64,000 nucleotides of DNA from Bacteroidales bacterium (GTDB taxonomy: Bacteria > Bacteroidota > Bacteroidia > Bacteroidales > UBA932): assembly GCA_022648545.1 (NCBI GenBank), contig JALCMP010000002.1:1-64000 (forward strand). Reading direction: 5' to 3'. Positions within the stretch are counted from its first letter, which is position 1, and each line of letters starts with the position of its first letter. Both the position numbers and the translations under genes were made by a program. The notes beneath the pieces were generated by a model. The model searched no databases and had not been told where the DNA came from. It worked only from the letters and a program-made list of their open reading frames with translations. Shown here piece after piece: positions 45,203-53,749 of this stretch.

Positions 45203-46741
45203 ATGAGCAAGCTTTTTACGACATCACAAATTACGGAAATAGACCGCCTTACGATACTTAAAGAACCTGTTGCGGACATAGATTTAATGGAACGCGCTTC
45301 AATGAGAATGGCCGGATGGATGTACGAACATTTACCGGAAAATAAAATATTATGGTTTTTCGTCGGGCCTGGCAACAACGGGGGAGATGCACTTGCCGTT
45401 GCACGCATGATGGCCGACAGAACAATGTCCGCCGGGCGCAATTATGCATGCAGGGTTTTCCTGGCCTGTTCTCCCGCAAAGTTAAAAGGCTCGCCCGCCG
45501 TTAATCTCAGCCGCCTGCAAAAACAAGACAAAGTAGATCTGGAATTTATCTCTTCCGATGCTGAAATTCCGGAAAAAAGCATCGAAATACCGGATGACGT
45601 CATAGTAATAGACGGTCTGTTCGGTTCCGGCCTTAACAGAAAGGTCTCCGGCCCGTACCGGAAGATAATCGACTCCATAAACAGATCGCATGCCGCCGTC
45701 ATTTCCATAGATATTCCGAGCGGACTTTTCGGTGAGGATAACAGTAAAAATGATCTGTCGGGGATTGTAAAAGCTGATTATACCCTCACTCTTGAGTTCC
45801 CCAAAATATGCTTTTTCTTTCCGGAGCATGAAGATATTACGGGAAAGATAACCGTTTTGCCGATAGGGCTGCATCCTAAAGCCATCGATTCTATTAACAC
45901 ATCATTTTTCCACCTCGACAGAGAAACCGTACGTTCAAAAAGGATAACAAGAAAAATATTTTCAAACAAGGGAACATATGGTCATGCGCTGCTGATTGCC
46001 GGTTCCGAAGGAAAGGCCGGCGCCGCTATTTTATCCGCCGAAGCCTGCCTGAGAGGAGGCGCCGGCCTGCTGACGGTCCACCTGCCCCGCCCTCTTGTTA
46101 CACTTATGCAAAGTGCCGTTCCGGAAGCCATGTGTTCCGCCGATCCTTCCGACACCGTCTTTTCAGAAGTGCCGGATTGTTCACGCTTTTCCGCTATCGG
46201 CGCCGGCCCGGGAATCGGCAGGAATGAACGAACGGCGGAAGCCCTTAAAAATCTTCTGCAAAAGACGTCTAAGCTGGTACTTGATGCCGACGCCCTCAAT
46301 ATTATTTCGGACCATCCCGAACTTCTTAACCTTCTTCCGGAGAACACCATACTTACACCGCATCCCAAAGAGTTCGAACGCCTTGCAGGCAAATGGGAAG
46401 ATTCGTGGACAAGGCTTTGCATGCAAAGGGACCTTTCGAAAAAATACAAGGTTATAGTTGTCCTAAAAGATGCACGTACAAGCATTTCACTGCCAAACGG
46501 AGAAGTTTGGTTCAACACCACCGGCAATCCCGGAATGGCAACAGCAGGAAGCGGCGACGTGCTTACCGGCCTGATTCTCGGCCTGCTTGCGCAACAATAT
46601 TCTCCCAAAGACGCAGCACTGACGGCCGTATACCTGCACGGAAGGGCCGGCGATCTTGCCGAAAAAGAGACAGGACAGGAAGCCCTCCTTTCCGGAGACC
46701 TGCCGCATTACTTTGGAAAAGCATTTCTGGAACTGGAATAG
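45203..46741 (+). CDS. nnr: Bifunctional NAD(P)H-hydrate epimerase / dehydratase
   Basis: A 512-aa repair enzyme: N-terminal YjeF_N epimerase domain (GPGNNGGDALAVARMM near residue 55-70, IDGLFGSGLNRKVSGPY) and C-terminal ADP-dependent NAD(P)HX dehydratase domain (GAGPGIGRN, ILTPHPKEFERL, GNPGMATAGSGDVLTG near residue 435-455). It restores hydrated NAD(P)H. The kinase-like gene follows 18 bp later on the same strand, so they may be co-transcribed, although the functions are unrelated. Confidence 0.95.
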   Translation: MSKLFTTSQITEIDRLTILKEPVADIDLMERASMRMAGWMYEHLPENKILWFFVGPGNNGGDALAVARMMADRTMSAGRNYACRVFLACSPAKLKGSPAVNLSRLQKQDKVDLEFISSDAEIPEKSIEIPDDVIVIDGLFGSGLNRKVSGPYRKIIDSINRSHAAVISIDIPSGLFGEDNSKNDLSGIVKADYTLTLEFPKICFFFPEHEDITGKITVLPIGLHPKAIDSINTSFFHLDRETVRSKRITRKIFSNKGTYGHALLIAGSEGKAGAAILSAEACLRGGAGLLTVHLPRPLVTLMQSAVPEAMCSADPSDTVFSEVPDCSRFSAIGAGPGIGRNERTAEALKNLLQKTSKLVLDADALNIISDHPELLNLLPENTILTPHPKEFERLAGKWEDSWTRLCMQRDLSKKYKVIVVLKDARTSISLPNGEVWFNTTGNPGMATAGSGDVLTGLILGLLAQQYSPKDAALTAVYLHGRAGDLAEKETGQEALLSGDLPHYFGKAFLELE

Positions 46742-46759
46742 GAATAATAGAAAAGAAAT

Positions 46760-47668
46760 ATGTATAAATACTGGGGATACGGACTAAATATTGCTTCGGA
46801 GATAGAATTTCCGGAATTACTAAAATACGATTTCGACGTTCCGGATGTAGAATATACAACCGGAAAAGTACCAAATAAGATTGACGGAATATCCGTTTCC
46901 TTCAAAAAGTATTCTTACATCGTAAACGAAAAAGAACTTCTTTTTAATGTCTATGACGTTGCACGTTACTACGCTGCCGATGGTTGTAAAATCATTATAG
47001 AACCATCCGCAGCCGAAAATAATATGCGCAGCATCCGCATTCATGTTCTTGCAACCGTTATGGCAGCGATCCTGCTGCACAGGAAAATGATTGCGGTCCA
47101 CGCTTCCGCCATAAAACATGACGGCAAACTCATTCTTATAACAGGACAAAGCCATGCCGGCAAATCAACTGTACTGGCGGAATTGTTGAAAAAAGGATAT
47201 CCCGTTTTCAGCGACGATATAATAGTAATGCATAAGGATGGAACAAATGCCCCTATACTGGCGGCAGCATCCTATCCTATGATAAAATTGTGGGACGATA
47301 CGATAGAAAAATTAAACGATCCGTCATTCGAAGACCATTCGTTCAGAATTCAAAAAGACATAGACAAATACGGCTTTTTCTTCCATGATGATTTCGACAA
47401 AAAGCAATATCCCATAAAAAAGATATTCATTCTTAACGTAGAAAATATTCCGCACCTCATATCAAGGATATTGACAGGCAGAAATGCTTTCGAAGCATTG
47501 GTAAAACAAGTATACCGTCCAATGCTGATTCAAAGCAATAAGGAACAATTCTTATGTTTTACCCTTATAACCGATCTTGTAAAACATTGTGATGTAATTG
47601 AGATCCGTCGTCCTGCCGAATACGATACTACCGGCATATTGGCCGATTTTATGGAATCCTTATTGTAA
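46760..47668 (+). CDS. HPr-kinase-like lasso-peptide tail kinase
   Basis: A 302-aa protein with an HPr kinase/phosphorylase-like C-terminal domain: AVHASAIKHDGKLILITGQSH, Walker A GQSHAGKST (129-137), and FSDDI (150-154). The N-terminal 90 residues are a small domain without recognised motif. Proteins of this kind in lasso clusters (paeninodin type) phosphorylate the side chain of the C-terminal Ser of the precursor. Both precursors in this window end in Ser. The gene's 3' end overlaps that of the convergent cyclase by 9 bp. A general HprK role is unlikely because of the length and context. Confidence 0.78.
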   Translation: MYKYWGYGLNIASEIEFPELLKYDFDVPDVEYTTGKVPNKIDGISVSFKKYSYIVNEKELLFNVYDVARYYAADGCKIIIEPSAAENNMRSIRIHVLATVMAAILLHRKMIAVHASAIKHDGKLILITGQSHAGKSTVLAELLKKGYPVFSDDIIVMHKDGTNAPILAAASYPMIKLWDDTIEKLNDPSFEDHSFRIQKDIDKYGFFFHDDFDKKQYPIKKIFILNVENIPHLISRILTGRNAFEALVKQVYRPMLIQSNKEQFLCFTLITDLVKHCDVIEIRRPAEYDTTGILADFMESLL

Positions 47669-49540
47669 ACACCTTCTCCACATCATATATACGGCAACAG
47701 GCCTGAGAACATGAAAAACATTATTCAAAGGATAATTTGTACTGTCTGATTGCATTTTCTGCCATTCCGCACGAATACGTTTCATATCGGCAATTCTGCC
47801 GAAATCAGAATTATCCATTTCACTCAAAATATTGTTCATTTCATCGGGATAAGCACATAATCTAGCTGTAAGATCAGAGCTTTGCTTTCCTTTCTTCGTA
47901 TTTAGCCGTACTACGTCGGGCAATTTGTCTTTCATCATGGTACGCAACACCCATTTATTCATCTCGCCCAGATACATTTCGTTTGGAATTGAAAGTGCAC
48001 TTTCGATCACCCGGGGATCCCCCGTCGGATCACGCAATTCCAATCCAGTCTCACATCCAAGATACGCCCCGTAAAGAAGCCGTAACGCATTTAACTCTAA
48101 CATCAGAACTGCCTTACAGTTAGGATCCTTAAAATATCGTTTGAAGGTTGGGTCGAACCCCGATCGTTTTATTTTTTCTGCAAGACCCAGCGATTTTTCA
48201 AATGCTTCCGAACTATATGCAATTTCTCTCCACGGCTGGCTTCCAAATGCTATCCGTTTATAAATATCTGCAACAAAGGTATTACCATACAAGAGAGGTT
48301 TCAATATCCTCTTTTTTATTAAGCTTTTCATTCCGTAACGCCGGAGTAGCTCTCTGGCCGGAAGAGCCTCTTCAATCCCGGTCCTTGAAATTGTTGCATT
48401 GCCGAATTCCCCTATAAGCATGGATCCGTAACCTTCTAGAACTGCCGTTTTATATATATCCACCAGCCAGTAAGCATTCCCGGCTGCATGAGATGGTTCT
48501 CCGAATAAACGGATAAATTCTTTTATCCCCTCTATTGGCGATATTTTTGCCGAATCGAGAAATATGGGATCGATATTACCACTAGATTTCACTATCGCAT
48601 CTATAAAAGGCTTTTCATTACCAATTATATTATTCAACAGAGAATTTGATGGCAGAAACTCAGGAATATGGCTATACGTTCTCAGATGTTTCCCTTCATT
48701 TTTCAAGTAATCGGCTGCAAGTACACACACGGTACTAGAATCCATACCCCCGCTTAGCGTTGCAGCAACAGGCTTATAGGAACGCAGTCTGCTTTTCACA
48801 GCTTTATTCAGGTTTTCAAAAAGATCTTCCACATAATCTTCAAGCTTCAACCCTTCACGAACCTTGATATTCGCATAATTCCAATAACGGTATAATCCGG
48901 AATGTTCACGCGTAACCCGTAATGCATGAGATGGCAAAAGACGTTTAATACCCTTGAAAAATGTTTTATCCGCCCCCCCCGGCCATACGACCAACATACG
49001 GGCGATCATCAATTCATCTATTTCTTTCTTGATAAACGGTAATTGAAAAAGTCCTTTAGAAGAGGTGGAGAACGCAAATACTTTATCGTCAATATAATAG
49101 TCAATTGATGTATAATCCCATTTGTCTCGTGTAATAAATAATTTTTGGATATCAGTATGAAAAGCGGACAAAGACCATTTACCAACGAGTTTATCAATAC
49201 ATTTCTCCCCCCATTTCCGATAAGCTTTAAGAATGAGATCTCCATCCGGAATTTTTGCTTGTTCGCTTGCAGGGACATCAAGTAACCCGAATAGTTCGTC
49301 ACGATTATCGATACGTCCTTCGGCAACAAAAAGGAGCTTTTCCTTTTCGATCCATTTGGGCATAGTCTCATAGACAGCCTCCGGTGTATTGTAGGTAAGC
49401 ATGTGTCCTAACCCGCAATTTCCATGTATTGCAAAAGCATACTTTTCATGAGGGAAATGCATCATCCCCCTATACATGAATTCCAATTCGTCGGAAACAG
49501 GTTTACCCTCTCTGTAAAAAAGGCCGAAGATAACGCTCAT
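47660..49540 (-). CDS. Asparagine-synthetase-like lasso cyclase 2
   Basis: A 626-aa paralogue of cyclase 1 with high similarity over its whole length, starting MSVIFGLFYREGKPV and carrying the PP-loop SGGMDSSTVC (about 263-272). Again residue 2 is Ser, not Cys, so no glutaminase activity is expected. It is 28 bp downstream of precursor 2 on the same strand, a classic A-C gene order, and should form the macrolactam ring. The tail kinase is convergent at its 3' end. Codon use is similar in both cyclases, fitting an internal duplication. Confidence 0.85.
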   Translation of the reverse strand: MSVIFGLFYREGKPVSDELEFMYRGMMHFPHEKYAFAIHGNCGLGHMLTYNTPEAVYETMPKWIEKEKLLFVAEGRIDNRDELFGLLDVPASEQAKIPDGDLILKAYRKWGEKCIDKLVGKWSLSAFHTDIQKLFITRDKWDYTSIDYYIDDKVFAFSTSSKGLFQLPFIKKEIDELMIARMLVVWPGGADKTFFKGIKRLLPSHALRVTREHSGLYRYWNYANIKVREGLKLEDYVEDLFENLNKAVKSRLRSYKPVAATLSGGMDSSTVCVLAADYLKNEGKHLRTYSHIPEFLPSNSLLNNIIGNEKPFIDAIVKSSGNIDPIFLDSAKISPIEGIKEFIRLFGEPSHAAGNAYWLVDIYKTAVLEGYGSMLIGEFGNATISRTGIEEALPARELLRRYGMKSLIKKRILKPLLYGNTFVADIYKRIAFGSQPWREIAYSSEAFEKSLGLAEKIKRSGFDPTFKRYFKDPNCKAVLMLELNALRLLYGAYLGCETGLELRDPTGDPRVIESALSIPNEMYLGEMNKWVLRTMMKDKLPDVVRLNTKKGKQSSDLTARLCAYPDEMNNILSEMDNSDFGRIADMKRIRAEWQKMQSDSTNYPLNNVFHVLRPVAVYMMWRRCLQ

Positions 49541-49568
49541 TTTTATAGATTAAGAGCGGGCTTTTTTA

Positions 49569-49697
49569 CTAAGAGTAAAGATCTCCATCAAAGGTCTCAC
49601 CAGTAAGCTCCATATTCGTTTGATAGTTTATTCTCAAAACATTAGCCTCAGGAGTTTCCCAAATTTCTTTGAATTTATTTTCCCCTTTTGTTTTCAT
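49569..49697 (-). CDS. Lasso-peptide-type precursor 2 (42 aa)
   Basis: A 42-codon gene on the minus strand: leader MKTKGENKFKEIWETPEAN, then VLRINYQTN, and a proposed core MELTGETFDGDLYS with Thr at -2, Asp at position 9 and a terminal Ser. Length, MK.K start, W.TPE motif and Ser end match precursor 1. Met1 would be an unusual first ring residue, so cleavage elsewhere (for example before Gly of TGETFDGDLYS) remains possible. Cyclase 2 follows after 28 bp. Confidence 0.75.
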   Translation of the reverse strand: MKTKGENKFKEIWETPEANVLRINYQTNMELTGETFDGDLYS

Positions 49698-49731
49698 AAC
49701 GTTAATAAGGATTATTACTAAGGTTCTATTA

Positions 49732-49763
49732 TAAAGATATATAAAAAGAATTTAATATACAAA
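49732..49763 (-). promoter_or_regulatory. Promoter of precursor 2
   Basis: On the minus strand TTTG (49760-49763) and TATCTTTA (49732-49739) are spaced by 20 bp, a near-consensus Bacteroidetes promoter, 34 bp before the precursor ATG. Confidence 0.6.
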
Positions 49764-49813
49764 TATTTTCCCTCAGTAAAGAGCCATCTGAAAAGCGACG
49801 GCTTTTTCCGGCC

Positions 49814-50767
49814 TTAGTCGCCATCGCACAAGCCATAAATATAAACCCATGAAGAAAGGACGCCGTAAGAAAAACTGTCGAGATTCTTAGATATTGATTT
49901 GATGGATTTTTCTTCATCGGAAGTTTCCATAAATTCGAACCAATACTTTCCACGATCGGATTCCGGAAGGTTATCATTCGATAAGGTATGGAAAATCGTA
50001 ACGGCAGCCTTATTACCGCCGATTGCCGGGACAGAGACATTACAGCTATCCGAATATAAATGCAGTCCATGTTCCACAACCTCTTTTTTTGTTAGAGATT
50101 TCCCGGTTGCAAGAAAGAAGGCGGAAGGGATATTATCAATTCCTACGGTTAAACGGTAACCCTCTTTGTCAGGAACCTTATAAGCATCATAAAACTCAAA
50201 TATAAGATCGGCGCTTATTTTCTTTAGAATCATAGTTACCGGCATATTAACCCCATCATTTTCAAAAACTTCAAATTCAGACGTCGCATAATGGACGTCA
50301 TCATTGGGAATCTGCATTGCCGCATCTTCGTAATCCAGCGACAAAGATTTAACAATTGTCAGGGAATCGGGATCTCCGGCTTTAACCTTAAAGTTTTTAA
50401 ATGCAACGAATGTTATATAATAAATACCTTTCGGCAATGAGACATTTACCTTTGCTATATTTTCCGATGTAATATTTTTCAGAGAGGTTGAATCAATCAT
50501 CCCCATTTTTACATAATGTCCGTCACTCTTCCGATGTATAACATAAAGCAGGGTATTCATATCGGCAGTACCATAATCATCGTTGATCAGCACTTGTCCC
50601 GTTTTAGTGTTCGTCAACTTATAATTATATTGCAACGACACATTAAAAGTTGTCTCATAAGATGAAGGCGTAACGGGTTCCTCCACTCTATTGTCTTTAC
50701 TACATGAAGCTAATCCAAATATAAGAAGAGACAAAATCATCGTCCTCCATAAATTTATTCTTTGCAT
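49814..50767 (-). CDS. FimB/Mfa2-like fimbrial lipoprotein
   Basis: A 317-aa protein with lipoprotein signal (LSLLIFGLASCSK, Cys about 22) and two beta-rich halves typical of FimB/Mfa2-family fimbrial anchors: an N-terminal Ig-like half (YETTFNVSLQYNYKLTNTKTGQVLI..., LPKGIYYITFVAFKNF) and a C-terminal half (MPVTMILKKISADLIFEFYDAY, GKYWFEFMETSD). It is divergent from the fimbrillin gene with shared intergenic DNA containing the leader element. It likely anchors or caps a fimbria in the outer membrane. Confidence 0.7.
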   Translation of the reverse strand: MQRINLWRTMILSLLIFGLASCSKDNRVEEPVTPSSYETTFNVSLQYNYKLTNTKTGQVLINDDYGTADMNTLLYVIHRKSDGHYVKMGMIDSTSLKNITSENIAKVNVSLPKGIYYITFVAFKNFKVKAGDPDSLTIVKSLSLDYEDAAMQIPNDDVHYATSEFEVFENDGVNMPVTMILKKISADLIFEFYDAYKVPDKEGYRLTVGIDNIPSAFFLATGKSLTKKEVVEHGLHLYSDSCNVSVPAIGGNKAAVTIFHTLSNDNLPESDRGKYWFEFMETSDEEKSIKSISKNLDSFSYGVLSSWVYIYGLCDGD

Positions 50768-50902
50768 GTCTTATTGTGAATTACGGTAATACACAAATAT
50801 AACATTAATATCATCAGACTGTTTCATAAAATCCCGACAGATGATAGAACTATCGGAAACAAAGAAATATCCTGATATTTTTTACATAAACAAAACTTTA
50901 TT

Positions 50903-50910
50903 TACATTTG
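50903..50910 (+). promoter_or_regulatory. -7 box TACATTTG for the structured leader/fimbrillin copy 2
   Basis: Same box and flanks as in copy 1 (5390-5397), conserved with TTTACATAA upstream. Confidence 0.7.
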
Positions 50911-51177
50911 CGTTATCGGGTGGAAACCAGAATATTTCTGCCCGATGACATATTAAAATTAGCGTTTTTAGCTATTGTCTTTGATTCTGAAAACCACCAT
51001 TTTTTAGCAACACAAAGCAATAAGCAACGGAAACGCCTGCGCTTGAGCGTGGGTTGTGCTTATTTGTGTTGCGGGTGCGTGGTGGTACCTCAGAATCAAA
51101 TAAATGCTTCTCACGCTCTTTTTGTGTTTTAAACTTTAAGCTTTAAAAACTACGCAGGCCCATGAAACGCATATATC
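50911..51177 (+). ncRNA. Structured leader RNA element, copy 2
   Basis: A ~267-nt element starting GTTATCGGGTGGAAACCAG. It folds into a small 5' hairpin (ATCGGG.../CCCGAT with CAGAA/TTCTG) and a long hairpin with arms 50983-50990/51090-51097, 50993-50999/51080-51086 and 51007-51016/51063-51072. The apical part GCCTGCG (51035-51041) and GAGCGTG (51045-51051) is complementary to the 3' tail CGCAGGC (51153-51159) and CACGCTC (51112-51118), in nested antiparallel order, so loop and tail can pair. Homology with copy 1 stops at 51177, 169 bp before the gene. Confidence 0.72.
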
Positions 51178-51345
51178 CCTTTCAATATCACTTATTTCTG
51201 ACGGTATAGCACCCTAACGGTCTTTTGTTCGTTCCCATAAACAGGAAAGATTGGGGTGATCCCATAGACATAGAGCATGCAACAATTTAAAACATTTGAA
51301 TAACAGGCAGCTAAAAGAACACATATCCAAATAAGAAAATAAGAA

Positions 51346-53397
51346 ATGAAAGCAATTAGAGAAAAAGAGATGAAAAGAAAAAAGCATAATTATTCGGGAA
51401 CCTTTATGGTTCTGTTATTTGTTGTAGGTATTCTTCTTTTTTCAGGATGCAAAAAGGAAGATAACGGCAATGCTGAAGAAGAGACACTGGTTCCCTTGCA
51501 GATCGGTGGTGTTTCTCTGAATATAGATGAGGGTAAGGGGGGCTCCTCCTCATGGACGAAGTCGGGAGATTGGGACTGGAGCGGTAAAAGCATTGGAGTG
51601 TTTCGACGCAACAGCAGTGGCTATTCGGGAACGGCTGATAACATAAAATATTCTGCCGGTAATTCGGAAGGATCAAGTTGGGACCCCTCGGATAATAAGA
51701 AGCAAATATATCTGACTCACAGTCAGGCGAAGCTTCGCGCATATTATCCGTATGATAGTTCGGTAGGTTCGGACGGTAATGTTACGCTTACATCCCAGCT
51801 TTACTCGGAAGACAAGGATTTGTGCTGCCAGAAGAGCGACATCTCTGCTGCGGGAGGATCGCCGGTATCGTTTACGATGGGGCATGTTTATTCACGATTT
51901 ATATTCAATTTTACCAGAGATGCGTCGTATAACGGAACATGTACTATAAGTAAGGTGACGATGGAAAACCCCGATATTATTTCATCCGATACTTATAATC
52001 TGTTTACGGGAAAGACCGGTATTCCTTCAGGCGGAAATAAAGGAGAGGTAACTATAAGCGATGTTGGAATCAATAGTATTGCCTCCGGGAGTACTTCTAC
52101 AGTATATGTATTGATGGTTCCGAGCGAAACTGCATTGAGCGGAAGCTTTAAGTTTACGTTTACTGTAGATGGGAAAGATGTAATGGGAACTGTTGAAGAT
52201 GCTTCTACCTTTGGTTTACTTGCCGGTACTCAATATACATTTGATATAACCATAAAGAGGTTGGCAGTTGAGGTTACTAATACCGCCAATTGCTATATGA
52301 TCGCTCCCGGGTACAGTCTTATTATTCCGATAGATGTAAAAGGCAACGGCGACGCTAATGCAGTAGCAGGGACAGGTCTTGATGTACATCATACGGCGGC
52401 ATCTGTCGGGATACTATGGGAAACTTCTCCGGATCTTATTTCGCTTAATGGATTTACAACAGTCAATCAGAAAACTGAGATTACGGCAAATGATGCTACC
52501 CAAACCGGTAATGCAGTAATCGCCGCTTACAGCGGTGCTAATCAAACCGGAGATATTCTTTGGAGTTGGCATATATGGGTGACGGATTATAATCCCGATT
52601 CAACGCCTGTCGAGAACGGCGATGTATACACAATAGCAAATACAAACGGTTCCTATACATGGATGGACAGGAATCTTGGAGCAACTACCGCAAGTCCGGC
52701 AATAACCACAACAATGGGATTACTTTATCAATGGGGACGAAAAGACCCTTTCCCTGGAGCAGGTAATTATACCGGGATTTCTAATAAAACTTATACAAGT
52801 CTGCCGATATATAATGAAAACGGAACAGTTCTTACGGAAGAAAGTGGAACATCGGGAACAGGGATCAAACATGAACAAGCCTTAGAAACCACAAGTGATA
52901 AAACGCTAAATCTTAAGAACTCGATAAAAAATCCAATGATGTTTTATTATAGTTCTTACGTAAGTAATATAGGATACGATTGGTATACAACTACAAATGA
53001 CAGACAATATCAGAATGATGCGTTATGGGGAGGAGCCAGTAATACTAATTCAACTGATAAAACAATATTTGATCCCTGTCCTCCGGGATGGAGGGTTCCT
53101 GCATGGAACGGAGATACACCATGGAGTGCCTTTAATAGCACAAGTACATTTACATGGACGGCATCAAATTACGGTAGAACATACAATGGAAAAACATTAT
53201 ATCCGGCGGCCGGTTATCGGTATTGCGGTTCCGGGGCGTTGCGCAACGTCGGCTCCAGCGGGTACGATTGGTCTGCGTTTATTTCCACCAGTACGCCGCA
53301 GTACTCTTACCACCTGTACTTCGGCAGTGGTGGCATTAGCGTGTCAAACAGCAACGATCGCGCTAACGGGTTTTCTGTCCGTTGCGTAAAAGAATGA
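51346..53397 (+). CDS. Fimbrillin-family lipoprotein with FISUMP/C-type-lectin-like C-terminus (DGR-type target)
   Basis: A 683-aa lipoprotein (FSGCKKE, Cys about 35) with an Mfa-like fimbrillin domain (about 45-305), a second beta domain (NTANCYMIAPGYSLIIPIDVKGNG..., about 320-410), and a C-terminal FISUMP domain (WMDRNLGATTASPA, QWGRKDPFPGA, DPCPPGWRVPAWNG, GKTLYPAAGYRYC) ending GFSVRCVKE. The terminal ~60 residues are in a codon context like that of DGR variable regions. It is the intact counterpart of the broken gene at 3098-4994. It should be a surface adhesin or pilin-like protein whose lectin fold binds a ligand. The start could be ATG 51346 or 51370. Confidence 0.85.
   Translation: MKAIREKEMKRKKHNYSGTFMVLLFVVGILLFSGCKKEDNGNAEEETLVPLQIGGVSLNIDEGKGGSSSWTKSGDWDWSGKSIGVFRRNSSGYSGTADNIKYSAGNSEGSSWDPSDNKKQIYLTHSQAKLRAYYPYDSSVGSDGNVTLTSQLYSEDKDLCCQKSDISAAGGSPVSFTMGHVYSRFIFNFTRDASYNGTCTISKVTMENPDIISSDTYNLFTGKTGIPSGGNKGEVTISDVGINSIASGSTSTVYVLMVPSETALSGSFKFTFTVDGKDVMGTVEDASTFGLLAGTQYTFDITIKRLAVEVTNTANCYMIAPGYSLIIPIDVKGNGDANAVAGTGLDVHHTAASVGILWETSPDLISLNGFTTVNQKTEITANDATQTGNAVIAAYSGANQTGDILWSWHIWVTDYNPDSTPVENGDVYTIANTNGSYTWMDRNLGATTASPAITTTMGLLYQWGRKDPFPGAGNYTGISNKTYTSLPIYNENGTVLTEESGTSGTGIKHEQALETTSDKTLNLKNSIKNPMMFYYSSYVSNIGYDWYTTTNDRQYQNDALWGGASNTNSTDKTIFDPCPPGWRVPAWNGDTPWSAFNSTSTFTWTASNYGRTYNGKTLYPAAGYRYCGSGALRNVGSSGYDWSAFISTSTPQYSYHLYFGSGGISVSNSNDRANGFSVRCVKE
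53210..53397 (+). other. Putative DGR variable region (VR) at the 3' end of the fimbrillin gene
   Basis: The last ~63 codons (from GGTTATCGGTATTGCGG) are much richer in GC than the rest and rich in NNC/NNT codons at surface positions (TAC, TCC, GGC, AGC, GAT) around fixed words such as GATTGGTCTGCG and GCTAACGGGTTTTCTGTC. This is what adenine-directed mutagenesis of AAC/AAT codons in a template repeat makes. Fixed and variable positions match the C-type-lectin-fold of known DGR targets. No template repeat or reverse transcriptase is in this window, so both would act from elsewhere. Confidence 0.6.
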
Positions 53398-53749
53398 AAT
53401 ATGAAAGTAGTTCGAAGCCGGAAGATGAAGATTCGGGACTTTGGAAAACAGGTCAGGATGCAGATAGGCTATGTTTTGACTTCGCGGGTAATTAGTTGTA
53501 TGTGAGTGTTTTAATTAGGGAACCCGACGGGAATGTCTCTGCATCCTGATTTTACGTTTTTTCACAATGTGCCCTGCATGTACCTGTGTGGGCGATCGGC
53601 GAAAAACAGGCCGTCAGGATGTAAATGCATTTTACTTCTTTCGTTGTCATAACATACTGTTAAGCAATATTATATGCGATATATCTATAAATATATTTTT
53701 TGCATCCTGACGGTTTTTTAGAAATCCTGCATACCCCAGACAGCCCGAC
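53398..53749. other. Noncoding region with paired inverted repeats
   Basis: About 350 bp with no gene. Two inverted-repeat pairs share the word TCAGGATG: TCAGGATGCAGA (53453-53464) with TCTGCATCCTGA (53538-53549), and CCGTCAGGATG (53611-53621) with CATCCTGACGG (53703-53713); the last arm is followed by TTTTTT, so it may end transcription of the fimbrillin gene. Confidence 0.65.

Noticed and set aside
46760-47668. A general HPr kinase/phosphorylase of carbon regulation
   Set aside because: The N-terminal domain and length differ from HprK, and the context is a lasso cyclase; a precursor kinase fits better.
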